From: CAVUAT01 sp963739545
GTDB taxonomy: Bacteria > Actinomycetota > Thermoleophilia > Solirubrobacterales > 70-9
NCBI GenBank assembly: GCA_963739545.1
Contig: CAVUAT010000011.1
Span: 868,001-932,000, forward strand
DNA: 64,000 bases
Direction: 5' to 3'
A program made the translations under genes and the position numbers. This document shows, piece after piece, positions 15,728 through 26,424 of this stretch; within the stretch, counting starts at the first letter, position 1; every line of letters starts with the position of its first letter. The notes beneath the pieces are model-generated. The model was given only the letters and a program-made list of their open reading frames with translations, was not told where the DNA came from and made no database searches.

Positions 15728-17008
15728 TCAACCTGCGGGAGCCTTCGGGTCCTCGCTCGAGGGCCCCGCCGCCGCGCCTGCCGCAGGCGTGACGTGGTCC
15801 TCGATCGGGAGCTCGCCGGTCTCGAGAGCCGGCTGGGGCTCGTTGCGCTCGCGGCCCTCCGACTCCCAGCGCTTGACGGTCTTGCGCAGCTGGAAGAACG
15901 CGACGATTCCCGGCGGGATCGGCACCCAGAATGCGATCACGCGATAGGTGAGTACCGCCACGAAGACGTCTGACTCTGGCAGGCCGAAGACGACGAAGGC
16001 GCCGATCATGCCGGCGTCGACGGCACCGACGCCGCCCGGGGCGAAGGGGAACAGGTTCGCGACCATGCCTACGAAGAAGCCCATCACGATCACCCCGAAG
16101 GGCACCGCGACGTCGAACGCCTGGAAGCTCGCCCACAGGATCCCGATGTTGGCGCCCCAGAACCCGATCGCCCCGGCGACGGCCAAGCCGCCCTGCGAGG
16201 GGTGACGCATGAAGTCGATCGCGGTCCGCGCCCCCCGCGCGAACGTCGCGGGCGCGGTCGCGAGCCAGTGGGCGATCCTCGAGAAGCGGCCCGACGTCAT
16301 CCTGGCGATGCGGCGCTCGAAGTCCTGGGGCAGCGCTGCCAGCGCCAACACAAGGATGATCGCGACCCCCGCGATCGCCGCGGGGACGATCGTGACGCTG
16401 ACTGGCGCCTCGCCCGGCAGCACTCCGGTGCGAAGCAGGACGCCGAAAATCACCAGCGCCAGCAGGTAGAACGAGTAAAGGACGACGAGGAAGGCGATCA
16501 TCCGGCATACCGACTGGCCGCGCTCCATCCCCGCCTTGCGCAGCGCCCAGTAGGTCAGCACGATGCCACCGGCGCCGCCGGCCGAGAACAGGCGCGTGGC
16601 CGCCAGCCCCGCCATCGTGATCTGGTAGCTCTCGCTGACGGTGAGGTGGATCACCTTCTCCCCGACCACGCCGCGAAACAGCGCCACGTAGGCGGCGAAG
16701 GCGAGGACGTTGAACGCGAGGGCGATCCCGATCCAGAGCGGGTCCCCGTCGCCAATCTTGTCGAGCGCGCCCTCGAGCCCGATGATCTTCGGGAACAGCA
16801 CGTAGATCGCGACGGTCAGCAGGACGACGGCGATCAGTGTCTGGGCCAGCCGCTTCGGGTTTGAGAAGAAGCTGGGCTCTGTCTCGGCCCGCATCTCCTC
16901 CGCGGAGAGAGGGGCCTCCGTGGCGGCAGCCTTGTCCGGCGGCATCTCGCGCTCGTCGCGAAGCGCTTCCTGGGCCGCCGAAGCGCTCTCAGTGCGCTCC
17001 TGCCTCAC
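15728..17008 (-). CDS. Flippase-like lysylphosphatidylglycerol synthase TM-region family protein
   Basis: 426 aa membrane protein. A polar N-terminus of about 50 residues is followed by about eight transmembrane helices and an acidic Pro/Ala-rich tail. The signature FPFAPGGVGAVDAGMIGAF matches the conserved PGGxGxxE/D motif of the UPF0104 (AglD/MprF-TM) family, whose members are proposed lipid flippases. No aminoacyl-transferase domain is attached, so a lysyl-PG synthase is unlikely. The PAP2 gene lies 22 bp upstream in the same direction, which suggests a joint lipid-carrier role. Confidence 0.85.
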   Translation of the reverse strand: MRQERTESASAAQEALRDEREMPPDKAAATEAPLSAEEMRAETEPSFFSNPKRLAQTLIAVVLLTVAIYVLFPKIIGLEGALDKIGDGDPLWIGIALAFNVLAFAAYVALFRGVVGEKVIHLTVSESYQITMAGLAATRLFSAGGAGGIVLTYWALRKAGMERGQSVCRMIAFLVVLYSFYLLALVIFGVLLRTGVLPGEAPVSVTIVPAAIAGVAIILVLALAALPQDFERRIARMTSGRFSRIAHWLATAPATFARGARTAIDFMRHPSQGGLAVAGAIGFWGANIGILWASFQAFDVAVPFGVIVMGFFVGMVANLFPFAPGGVGAVDAGMIGAFVVFGLPESDVFVAVLTYRVIAFWVPIPPGIVAFFQLRKTVKRWESEGRERNEPQPALETGELPIEDHVTPAAGAAAGPSSEDPKAPAG

Positions 17009-17030
17009 CCCCCCATCGTGACAAACCCAC

Positions 17031-17984
17031 CTACGGGTTTGCGATCCGCTCCAGTTGCTGCAAACCCCGGCTCAGCGCCTGGGCGACGGGCTCGACGATC
17101 CGCTCGCCCTTTCGCACCACCAGGACGAGCGCAGCGCCGGCGATCAGGTCGATCACGTAGTGCTCTCCGAGGTAGACGAGCGAGAACCCGAGGACCCCGC
17201 AGTAGGCCCACCCGAGCGCCCCTTCGACCGGCCCCGCCTCGGTCAGCAGGATCGCCGCCATCAGCGACGCCGCGAAGTGCAGCGAGGGCATCGCCGCCCA
17301 CGGGTTGGAGCCGAGGAACGCGTACATCGGCTCCCAAGCCTTGCCCCAGCGCTCCTCGCCGACCTCGACCATGATCCGGCGCACCTTCTGATCGGTGCGC
17401 CCCTGTTCGGACGCCCACCAGGGGGGTGCGGTCGGAAACGCGGCGTAGGCCGCACAGCCCAGGTCGAAGACCGCCGCCATCTGGCGCGCCGAGCGCGGGA
17501 ACCGATCGGGATGGCGGGCGAGGATCCAGACGAGCGAGCTGTGGGGCTCGAAGAACCACAGCCAGTGCACCCACGAGAGGGTGCTGTCGAGCGGGTTGCC
17601 CTTGGGCAGCCCCGAGAGCGCGCGCTGAACGCGCACGTTCGGCAGCTCGCCGAAGCCGATCGCCGTGTCGGCTCGGACGGTGTAGTCGACCAGCAGGCGC
17701 TCGCGGAGCGCCTCGGGGTTGTCGTGTGGCATGTCCTTCGCGTTCAGGAACCCCCACATCTGCAGCGCGTACAGCCCGGCGTCCCTGACCCGCGTTCGGG
17801 GCTGGAGGACGGCGAGCGCGGGCGGGCCGGCGACGAGAGCGCCGGTCGTCACGGCCGGAGGGATCTTCAGCTTCTTGCGTACGAGCGGCACGGCGAAGGC
17901 CGCGGCCAGGGCGGCTGCTGCGACGCCCCGGACCACGGGGCGCCAGGCGCTTGGAGATCGTGATCGCCGGCTCATGTCGACCAC
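17031..17984 (-). CDS. PAP2-superfamily membrane phosphatase/lipid transferase
   Basis: 317 aa. AMPSLHFAASL is the PSxH part and GEHYVIDLIAGA the final H-x3-D part of the PAP2 phosphatase signature. The long spacing and the C-terminal hydrophobic helices resemble AUR1/inositol phosphorylceramide synthase-like members, which transfer or remove lipid-linked phosphates. About five transmembrane helices are visible. The start at 17984 (GTG-like, MVDMSRR) or the ATG at 17975 (MSRRSRS) are both possible. It is cotranscribed with the flippase-like gene. Confidence 0.82.
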   Translation of the reverse strand: MVDMSRRSRSPSAWRPVVRGVAAAALAAAFAVPLVRKKLKIPPAVTTGALVAGPPALAVLQPRTRVRDAGLYALQMWGFLNAKDMPHDNPEALRERLLVDYTVRADTAIGFGELPNVRVQRALSGLPKGNPLDSTLSWVHWLWFFEPHSSLVWILARHPDRFPRSARQMAAVFDLGCAAYAAFPTAPPWWASEQGRTDQKVRRIMVEVGEERWGKAWEPMYAFLGSNPWAAMPSLHFAASLMAAILLTEAGPVEGALGWAYCGVLGFSLVYLGEHYVIDLIAGAALVLVVRKGERIVEPVAQALSRGLQQLERIANP

Positions 17985-18046
17985 CGCACCGGCGGACCGG
18001 AGGGAGGGCGCGCGAGTATAAGTCGGGGGCCAATGACGCGAGCAAC

Positions 18047-19033
18047 ATGAGCACCCAGGTTGAGATTCGCGGACGGCGCGCTGCCGTGACCGGCGCCGGG
18101 GGGTTCATCGGGTCGGCGGTCTCCCGTGCGCTCCTCGAGGCCGGAGCGAGCGAGGTGATCGGGATCGAGGTCTCGAAGGCGCTCGACGAGCGCGTCCGCG
18201 CCGCGGGTGCCGAGCCGCGCGTCGCCGACATCAGCGACCACGACTCGACCGTCGCGGCGCTCGAGGGCGCCGAGCTGGTCGTGCACACCGCGGCCTACGT
18301 GCGCGAGTGGGGCTCGATGCGGGACTTCATCAACGTCAACGTCGGGGGCACGGTCAACGTCCTCGACGGCGCTGAGGCCGCGGGAGCCGAGCGCGTCGTG
18401 CACCTGAGCTCGGTGGTCGTCTACGGCTACCAGGCCCCCGGCGAGCAGGACGAATCAGCGTTTCACCGCTCGGTCGGCATCCCCTACCTCGACACAAAGA
18501 GCGCCTCGGATCGCATAGCCGCGCGCCGCGGCGCGGTGATCGTCCGCCCCGGCGACGTCTACGGGCCGGGCTCGATGCCATGGACCGCCCGCCCCGCCGA
18601 GCTGCTGCGCGGCGGCCAGATGGCGCTTCCCGGGCAGGGCGACGGGACGATGCTGCCGGCCTACATCGACGACCTCGTCGCGGGGATAGAGGCCGCGATG
18701 CGCCGCGGCGAGCCGGGCCAGGCCTACACGGTCTGGGACGGCGAGCCCGTCAGCTTCGAGCGCTACTTCACCCGTCTCGCCGAGATGACTGGCGCGAAGC
18801 CGCCGCGGACCCTGCCGAAGCCGGTGCTGCACACGCTCGCCGCAGCGACGGAGGGCGTCGCGCGCCTGCGCGGCCGTTCCCCGGCCTTCGGCCGCCACGG
18901 CATCACCTTCACCGACCGCCGGGGCACCGCCTCGAATCGCCGCGCCCGCGAGGAGCTCGACTGGGAGCCCCGGGTCGGCCTCGAGGAGGGGCTGCGGCGA
19001 AGCGCCGAGTGGCTGAGCGCCGAGGGCGCCTGA
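18047..19033 (+). CDS. NAD-dependent epimerase/dehydratase family protein
   Basis: 328 aa extended SDR. The NAD-binding motif is VTGAGGFIGSAV. Following VVHTAAY and HLSSVVVYG, the YxxxK pair is expected near PYLDTKSASDR (Y-x3-K). RPGDVYGPGSMPW is the substrate-proximal motif, and a YIDDLVAGIEAAMRRG segment follows. Close families are 3-beta-HSD-like and sugar-nucleotide epimerases, so the substrate is unknown. The ATG at 18047 puts the Rossmann motif at the right distance. A TATAAG box lies about 25 nt upstream. It is divergent from the PAP2 gene. Confidence 0.87.
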   Translation: MSTQVEIRGRRAAVTGAGGFIGSAVSRALLEAGASEVIGIEVSKALDERVRAAGAEPRVADISDHDSTVAALEGAELVVHTAAYVREWGSMRDFINVNVGGTVNVLDGAEAAGAERVVHLSSVVVYGYQAPGEQDESAFHRSVGIPYLDTKSASDRIAARRGAVIVRPGDVYGPGSMPWTARPAELLRGGQMALPGQGDGTMLPAYIDDLVAGIEAAMRRGEPGQAYTVWDGEPVSFERYFTRLAEMTGAKPPRTLPKPVLHTLAAATEGVARLRGRSPAFGRHGITFTDRRGTASNRRAREELDWEPRVGLEEGLRRSAEWLSAEGA

Positions 19034-19044
19034 GCCACACGGGG

Positions 19045-19989
19045 TCAGCCCGGGCGGGTGGCCCGCTCCAGCGCGATCAGGAAGGACTCGTAGGCCTCCC
19101 CGGTCCCCTGCTGCAGGCCGATCTCGCAGGTGCGGTTGCTGGAGAGGTAGGCGTCGCGATCCGGGCCGGCGGCGAGCTCGGCCGCCTCGTCCGCCGTCGC
19201 CGCCGCCGTCAGCTCGGGGTGCAGCATGCCTCGGTCGCCCGCGAACCCGCAGCACGTCGCGGCGGCCGGGGTCACCGCTTCGTCCGCCAGCGCCGCACCG
19301 AGCGCCTGGAGCTCGCGGGTCAGGCCGAGGTGCCTGGTCGAGCAGGTCGGGTGGAGCGCCACGGACCTGAACCTGTGGTTGAGGTCGAGGTGCGGCAGCA
19401 GCCGATCGTGCGCCCACGCCACCGAGTCGAGGACCTCGAGCTTCGCGTGGCGCTCGCGGTTCGCCTCGCTCAGCGCTCCGACGACCTCGTCGCCGAGCCC
19501 GAGGGCGCACGAGCTCGCGTCGATGACGACGGGCAGCGTCCCCTCCCCGCTCCAGCGCCACATCCGCTCGATGGTCGCGTTCGCCATCGCCTCGTGGCCC
19601 CTGGCGAGGCCCTTCGAGCTCCACGGCACCGCGCAGCAAGACCCGGCGACGTCGTCGGGGATCCAGACCGGCTGGCCCGCGCGCGCCGAGACGGCGACCA
19701 TCGCCTCGGGGAGCTCGAGCCCGTCCCGGTCGGCACCGCGCGCCTTGCCGAAGATGCGATTGACGCACGCCGGCATGTAGACGGCTGCCGCGCCATCGCG
19801 CGCGGTCTCGGGAAGCGCCCCCGCCGCGCGCGGCATGTTCGCCGGCCAACTCGGGACCAGCTCGTCGTTGAGCGCGGTTCGAAGCAGAGCGGCGCCGGCG
19901 CGGAACGGCCCGCCGCGAAGCGGTCCGCCGACCCGCAGGCTCGTCCGGGCCGCGCCTTCGACGGCGGCCCATCGGCCGCGCGACCCGCT

Positions 19990-19995
<6 letters not shown>
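19045..19995 (-). CDS. C-terminal (CCG Fe-S) part of FAD/Fe-S 2-hydroxyacid dehydrogenase, frame-shifted from N-terminal part
   Basis: 316 aa in the frame +1 to the preceding gene part. It contains two cysteine-rich CCG-type modules: VYMPACVNRIFG...GSCCAVPWSSKG and VALHPTCSTRHLG...ATCCGFAGDRGM. These form the GlcF/DLD-type electron-transfer domain that normally follows the ferredoxin-like domain in one polypeptide of about 940 residues. The residues VASGSRGRWAAVEGAARTSL would continue ERRGER of the upstream frame if one base were removed near 19985-19998. It has its own GTG at 19995 with overlap, so separate translation cannot be excluded. Confidence 0.8.
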
Positions 19996-21928
<1,933 letters not shown>

Positions 21929-21931
21929 GCC

Positions 21932-23530
21932 TTAGAAGAGAGCCATCCCCGGCGCCACCGGGACCTCGACCAGCGAGGGTCCGTCCGAGGCGAAGGCCGA
22001 CTTCAGGGCGGCCTCGAGCTCGTCGCGGCCGGAGACGCGGAAGGCCTCCACCCCGTAGCCCTTCGCGACCTCGCTGGTGTTGACCGCGGGCAGGTCGAGC
22101 CCGGGAGCACCCTGGACCTCCTCGAGCCCGGCGAACCACTTGAGAATCGCGTACTCCTCGTTTCGCAGGACGAGGAATGTGACCGGCACGCCGTAGGCCG
22201 CCGCGGTCCAGAGGCCGGTGATCGCGTACTGCGCCGATCCCTCGCCGAGCACGCAGACGACGGGACGATCGGGCTGAGCCAGCTGGACCCCGATCGCGGC
22301 CGAGAGCCCGAAGCCGAGCCCGCCGCCCGCGCCGAAGAAGTAGCTCCCCGGCTTCGATATCCGCAGCTGGTTTCGCACCGAGAGCGTGGCCGAGGGAGCC
22401 TCGAGCACGACGATCGCGTCCTCCGGGATGACCTGGGCGAGCGTGTGGTTGGCCATCGTCGGGGTGATCGGGTCGGACTCCTCGCCCGCGACGGGATCGG
22501 GCAGCGGGTCGGGCTCGGCCCGGTCGCCCTCCCTGACCTCGGCGAGGAGCGCAGCGAGGGTCAGGCCGACGTCGGCGACGATCGCGTCGCCCATCGGGGC
22601 GCGCGCGGCCTCGTCGGGGTCCGACGTGATCGCGACGAGCGAAGCGCCCTCGGGCAGCAGCGGCCCCGGTATGTAGGGGTAGTACGGAAAGACCGAAGAG
22701 CCGATCACGACGATCAGGTCGCGGCCGCGGAGCGTCTCAGCCACCGGGCCGATCGCCGGTGGCAGCACGCCCTGGAAGAGAGGGTGGGACTCGGGGAAGC
22801 CGATGCGCCCGCCACCCGGAGCGGGCGATGCGTAGACGGGCAGCTTCTGGCGCTCGGCCAGCGCGACAGCGTCGTCCCAGCCTCCGCTCGCGTCGACGTC
22901 GGGACCGACCACCAGCACCGGGTTCTCGGCCTCGGCTATCCGCTTCGCCAGCGCCTTCACCGCCGCGGGGTCGGCGCTCGCGCGCGAGCCGACCGACCGC
23001 TCGATCGCGTGGCGGGCCTCGGCCTCGTCCACCTCGGCCTTCCAGTCGTCCATCGGAAGCGAGACGAAGGCCGGGCCGCGCGGCGCGATCGACGCCGCGT
23101 GGATCCCGTGACCCAGCGCCAGCGGAACGTCCTCGGCTCGCGCGGGCTCGTAGCTCCATTTCACGAAGGGGTGCACGACGCGGGTCGCGTCGCGGTTGGT
23201 CAGGTTGGCGTTCATCGTCACCTGGGCGCGCACCTGCTGGCCCGCGGTGACGAGCAGCGGGGCCTTGTTCGCCTGCGCGTTGAAGAGCGCCCCCATCGCG
23301 TTGCCCACCCCGGGCGCGGTGTGCAGGTTGACGTGGGTGACCCTGCCCGAGGCCTGGGCGTACCCGTCGGCCATTCCGACCACAACGGCCTCCTGGAGCC
23401 CGAGCACGTAGCGAAAGTCGTCGGGGAACTCCGCCAGCATCGGCAGCTCGGTCGAGCCGGGGTTGCCGAAGATCGTCGTCATCCCGTGCTCGCGAAAGAG
23501 CTCGAAGGACGCCTCGCGGACGGTGGTCAC
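21932..23530 (-). CDS. ThDP-dependent benzoylformate decarboxylase-like enzyme
   Basis: 532 aa. Similarity to MdlC (Pseudomonas putida BFD) runs along the whole length. Ser26 (FGNPGSTE), Glu47 (GLQEAVV) and His70 (NLHTAPG) match its catalytic residues at the same positions. The ThDP/Mg motif is GEGSAQYAITGLWTAA, with GDG seen as GEG. The position matching catalytic His281 is Tyr284 (VFPYYPYIPG), so the substrate or activity may differ. It would decarboxylate a 2-ketoacid to an aldehyde. The dehydrogenase downstream could supply the 2-ketoacid. The GTG start lies 7 nt from a TAGGGT box. Confidence 0.87.
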   Translation of the reverse strand: MTTVREASFELFREHGMTTIFGNPGSTELPMLAEFPDDFRYVLGLQEAVVVGMADGYAQASGRVTHVNLHTAPGVGNAMGALFNAQANKAPLLVTAGQQVRAQVTMNANLTNRDATRVVHPFVKWSYEPARAEDVPLALGHGIHAASIAPRGPAFVSLPMDDWKAEVDEAEARHAIERSVGSRASADPAAVKALAKRIAEAENPVLVVGPDVDASGGWDDAVALAERQKLPVYASPAPGGGRIGFPESHPLFQGVLPPAIGPVAETLRGRDLIVVIGSSVFPYYPYIPGPLLPEGASLVAITSDPDEAARAPMGDAIVADVGLTLAALLAEVREGDRAEPDPLPDPVAGEESDPITPTMANHTLAQVIPEDAIVVLEAPSATLSVRNQLRISKPGSYFFGAGGGLGFGLSAAIGVQLAQPDRPVVCVLGEGSAQYAITGLWTAAAYGVPVTFLVLRNEEYAILKWFAGLEEVQGAPGLDLPAVNTSEVAKGYGVEAFRVSGRDELEAALKSAFASDGPSLVEVPVAPGMALF

Positions 23531-23537
23531 GCCCGAG

Positions 23538-23543
23538 ACCCTA
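23538..23543 (-). promoter_or_regulatory. -10 box TAGGGT, leaderless-type
   Basis: Minus-strand TAGGGT followed by CTCGGGC and the GTG of the decarboxylase gene (7-nt gap). Confidence 0.55.
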
Positions 23544-23586
23544 AGGCCTGGGGGCGACCACCGGCCCGGGCCGACTTAAGTCCGCT

Positions 23587-23755
23587 GTGCGACCCGAACT
23601 CGGCCCCGCTCAACTCGAGCGCGCGATCTGCGCCCTGGCGCTCCGACGGCACGCGCTCAGGCCACCGTGACCTGATCGATCTCGGGCTCAGCCACGCGGC
23701 GATCGAGCGCAGGCTCGCCAGTCGGCCCCGGAGGTCGATGTCGAAGCCGCGCTAG
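23587..23755 (+). pseudogene. Remnant of AbiEi-antitoxin/DUF559-type N-terminal domain
   Basis: The frame from the GTG at 23587 reads RPELGPAQLERAICALALRRH and then stops. About 30 nt on, another frame reads HRDLIDLGLSHAAIERRLASR before a stop at 23753. Joined, they resemble the winged-helix start of AbiEi-like antitoxin/DUF559 proteins (...ALARRHGVVTRRDLLDLGLSxxAIxRRLxSGRL...), which are frequent in actinobacteria. The two frames, loss of the central VTR and no downstream domain indicate decay. It fills the gap between the decarboxylase operon and the next convergent gene. Confidence 0.6.
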
Positions 23756-25503
23756 GGCCCGTAGCCGACGCCGGCGAGGACCCGGCGCTCGTCCAGCCCG
23801 GTGAACTCGACCGGGCCCGGCATCAGTACCTCGGGCCCCGGAATGTCGACGCCGATCATCTTCATCCGGCGCTGCAGCGCCAGGTAGGCGAAGCCGTAGA
23901 TCTGCGCGGAGGTGTGACCGTAGGAGACGAAGTCCGAGGGATCATCGGCCTCGGGCGGGCAGAAGACCTCCGCCGATTTCGGCAGCAGCTCGCACAGGCG
24001 GCGGACGATCACCTCCTTCATCTCGGGTCGATCGGCGCACACGTCCTTGAGGAAGCGCACCCCGAAGGCGATGTGGCGGTGCTCGTCCTGCTCGACCAGG
24101 TGGAAGCCCTTGTTGAACCCGGGATAGACGTTGTGCTCTTCGGTGTATTGGATGAGCATCCGCTGCCCGGGCATCGCCAGCACTCCCTCGGTAACCATGT
24201 GATAAGTGACGATGCCCTCGACGAAGAGCTCGAGGTTGTCGGGGTCCGCCTTGATCCGGTCGGCGATGTCGCGCAGCGAGTCGTCGAAGAGGAAGCGCCA
24301 TGGGTTCAGCATGGTTTCCTCGATCTCGCGCAGTCGCTCGCGGATCGTCTCCGACTCGAGGCCCATCACCTCGGACATGAAGCGGTCGAAGAAGACGGCG
24401 TGGCGCATCTCGTCGACGAGCTGGGTCGCGAGGAAGGCCTCGACCTCGCCGCTCGGCGCCGCGAGCAGGAACGGAGCGAGGTCGGCTGTGACGCGCTCCT
24501 CGCCGACGTAGAAGCTGCCGAAGCTGTGGATCGTGTCCTTCTGGGCCTCACTGGTGTTGGCGAGCCAGTGCTCCTTGTCAATCGAGAAATCGAGCTCGGA
24601 GGCGCGCCAGTTCTGGCGCTCCCAGAGCCCGTATAGCTGGCCGTAGTCCATCAGCCCGCCGCCGCTCTGCTTGGCGGAGCCCCAGGAGCCGGCGCGCTCG
24701 GCCTGCAGCTTGCGCTGGCGCACCTCGCGCTCGAGCTCGGGGCCGTCGACTCCCTCGGCGCGGTCGATCCAGCGGCCGAGCAGTGTCACGGGAGGGACGC
24801 TGCCCTCGATCTCCGTCAGGCCGAGCCGCACCGCGTCGGTTGGCTCCAGCTCGCCCGAGAGGAGCTTCAGCCAGTCCGAGAGGCGCACCCTGACGATGCC
24901 GTCCACCCCCTCGGCGAGGCCGCGCTCGCAGGAGATCGCGCCGTCGTCGACGGCGATCGTCCAGGCGCCGCCACCGGCGCCGACGAGCTCGTAGCCGACC
25001 TTGAAGGTGTGCCCGCGAGTCCACTCCGGCTCGATCGCGTAGGCCAGCGACCGGAACAGGAGGTCGGGATCGACCGGCAGCCCCATCTTCGCGAGCTCGC
25101 GAGGGCCGGCGTCCTGGGAGAGGCGGCGAAGGGCCAGCGCCTTGCGGCGCTTGCCGTGCAGCTGCAGCTTGCCGGTGACCATCGCGGGCAGCGGGTTGGC
25201 GCCCCCGGCCACACGCGCCAGCGTCTTGGCGTCGGTGAGGATCGCGAAGGCGTCACCGTTGAGCTCGCCCCCGGCGGGGGTCTCGGTCACCTCGGCGCGG
25301 TCGTCGAGCGCCCTCACGCGCCAGGCCCCGAGGCCCGCAAGCTCCAGCCGGTAGGTGAGCCCGGTCGGAAGCGTCGCCCCGGCGGCGGGCAACGAGTGGA
25401 GGATCAGGCGCGCCGCGAGCTCGGGGTCCTGCTTTGACATCCGTTGCAGCGCCTGGGTGGCGGTGCCGCCCGACCCGTCGGGGACGTCTCCGTTGCTGGG
25501 CAT
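23752..25503 (-). CDS. Fusion of two SCP2 sterol-carrier domains with an R2-like diiron oxidase
   Basis: 583 aa. Residues about 40-130 and 145-250 are SCP2-like lipid-binding folds, each with the W-x5-6-DG...L-x2-G-x3-P/A...GK/EG pattern (LPAMVTGKLQLHGKRRKAL; KVGYELVGAGGGAWTIAVDDG). From about 285 the protein is a ferritin-like R2/R2lox module. Probable metal ligands are Glu335/336 (VGEERVT), Glu365-x2-His368 (VDEMRHAVF), Glu439 (VTEGVLA) and Glu474-x2-His477 (EQDEHRHIAF). R2lox proteins are usually about 310 aa and bind a long-chain fatty acid near a Mn/Fe or diiron centre, so the SCP2 domains may hold or hand over lipid substrate. The SD GGAGGAGAGG directly precedes the ATG. Confidence 0.85.
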   Translation of the reverse strand: MPSNGDVPDGSGGTATQALQRMSKQDPELAARLILHSLPAAGATLPTGLTYRLELAGLGAWRVRALDDRAEVTETPAGGELNGDAFAILTDAKTLARVAGGANPLPAMVTGKLQLHGKRRKALALRRLSQDAGPRELAKMGLPVDPDLLFRSLAYAIEPEWTRGHTFKVGYELVGAGGGAWTIAVDDGAISCERGLAEGVDGIVRVRLSDWLKLLSGELEPTDAVRLGLTEIEGSVPPVTLLGRWIDRAEGVDGPELEREVRQRKLQAERAGSWGSAKQSGGGLMDYGQLYGLWERQNWRASELDFSIDKEHWLANTSEAQKDTIHSFGSFYVGEERVTADLAPFLLAAPSGEVEAFLATQLVDEMRHAVFFDRFMSEVMGLESETIRERLREIEETMLNPWRFLFDDSLRDIADRIKADPDNLELFVEGIVTYHMVTEGVLAMPGQRMLIQYTEEHNVYPGFNKGFHLVEQDEHRHIAFGVRFLKDVCADRPEMKEVIVRRLCELLPKSAEVFCPPEADDPSDFVSYGHTSAQIYGFAYLALQRRMKMIGVDIPGPEVLMPGPVEFTGLDERRVLAGVGYGP

Positions 25504-25623
25504 CCTCTCCTCCTCCGCTCACCGCAATGGCCCGGTGTGGCCTGCGCGCGATTCTGTCAGAAGCGACGGCGTTTGGCTGGCCAGCCAGACCCTCGGCCGG
25601 GGACGCCCGCGGTAGCCGCGTAA

Positions 25624-25629
25624 TAGACT
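25624..25629 (+). promoter_or_regulatory. -10 box TAGACT upstream of the oxidase-like operon
   Basis: TAGACT ends 9 nt before the TTG at 25639. This spacing is the same as at other leaderless starts here and supports that start. Confidence 0.45.
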
Positions 25630-25638
25630 GGCGCCGCC

Positions 25639-26424
25639 TTGCTTGGCCCCGAGACAGGACACTCGCCGAACGCCGACGACATGAACGCCCTCTACTGGGT
25701 GATGCTGCTGATCGCCGGCGCCCTGTTCCTGGTCGTCAACGGCGCGCTGATCGCCCTCGCCGTGCGATTCCGCGCCAAGCGCGGCGTGCAGCCCCGGCGC
25801 CTTCACAGCCGCCCGCGCGCGATGTTCGGAGTCGGCGCCCTCTTCGGGACGCTGGCCGTGATCGTCTTCGTCGCCGGGGTGATCGTCACCGAGAACGCAT
25901 CCGAGGTCGAGGGCTCCGGCCCCGACGGCCTGCAGGCTTCGGCGGGCCGCACCGTGCAGCGCGACGTCTCGGTCCCCGCCGACGTCGAGCCACTCGTGAT
26001 CGAGGCCACGGCCCAGCAGTGGATCTGGCGATACGAGTACCCGGACGGGACCTACTCCTACTACGACCTCGTGGTCCCGGTCGACACCGCGATCGTCGTC
26101 AAGCTGGGCTCCACCGACGTCGTGCACCGCTGGTGGGTGCCGGGGCTCGGCGGCAAGTTCGATGCCGTCCCCGACCAGTCCCACCAGACGTGGTTCAAGG
26201 CCGACGAGGAGGGCAGCTTCGACGGCGCCTCCTACCAGTTCTCCGGCGCCTCCTACGCGGCCATGCGCACCCGCGTGCAGGCGCTCAGCGTCTCAGACTA
26301 CGAGGCCTGGCTCGCCGATCAGGCCGACGGGATCCAGGAGGCGCAGGACTTCGTCCAGGCCGAGGTCGAGGCCGACACCGAGCTCGCCGACCCCGACGAG
26401 TCCGACCCGGCGGGCGCGCAGTGA
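25639..26424 (+). CDS. Cytochrome c oxidase subunit II homologue lacking the CuA site
   Basis: 261 aa. The N-terminal LGPETGHSPNADDMNALYWV is typical of subunit II and favours the TTG at 25639 over the ATG at 25681. Two transmembrane helices (about 20-45 and 60-85) precede a cupredoxin domain with the aromatic QQWIWRYEYP. His163 (DVVHRWWVPGLGGK) is kept. The CuA loop, normally C-x-E-x-C-x3-H-x2-M, reads S198-Y-Q200-F-S202-x3-Y206-x2-M209, so two Cys, the Glu and the second His are gone. Binuclear copper and cytochrome c oxidation by this route are not possible. Its TGA overlaps the GTG of the subunit I homologue. Confidence 0.9.
   Translation: MLGPETGHSPNADDMNALYWVMLLIAGALFLVVNGALIALAVRFRAKRGVQPRRLHSRPRAMFGVGALFGTLAVIVFVAGVIVTENASEVEGSGPDGLQASAGRTVQRDVSVPADVEPLVIEATAQQWIWRYEYPDGTYSYYDLVVPVDTAIVVKLGSTDVVHRWWVPGLGGKFDAVPDQSHQTWFKADEEGSFDGASYQFSGASYAAMRTRVQALSVSDYEAWLADQADGIQEAQDFVQAEVEADTELADPDESDPAGAQ

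Noticed and set aside
18455..19040. Extension of the 2-hydroxyacid dehydrogenase frame beyond 19990 down to 18455.
   Set aside because: It loses homology at the frame change and is antisense to the epimerase gene; long open frames are expected in such GC-rich DNA.
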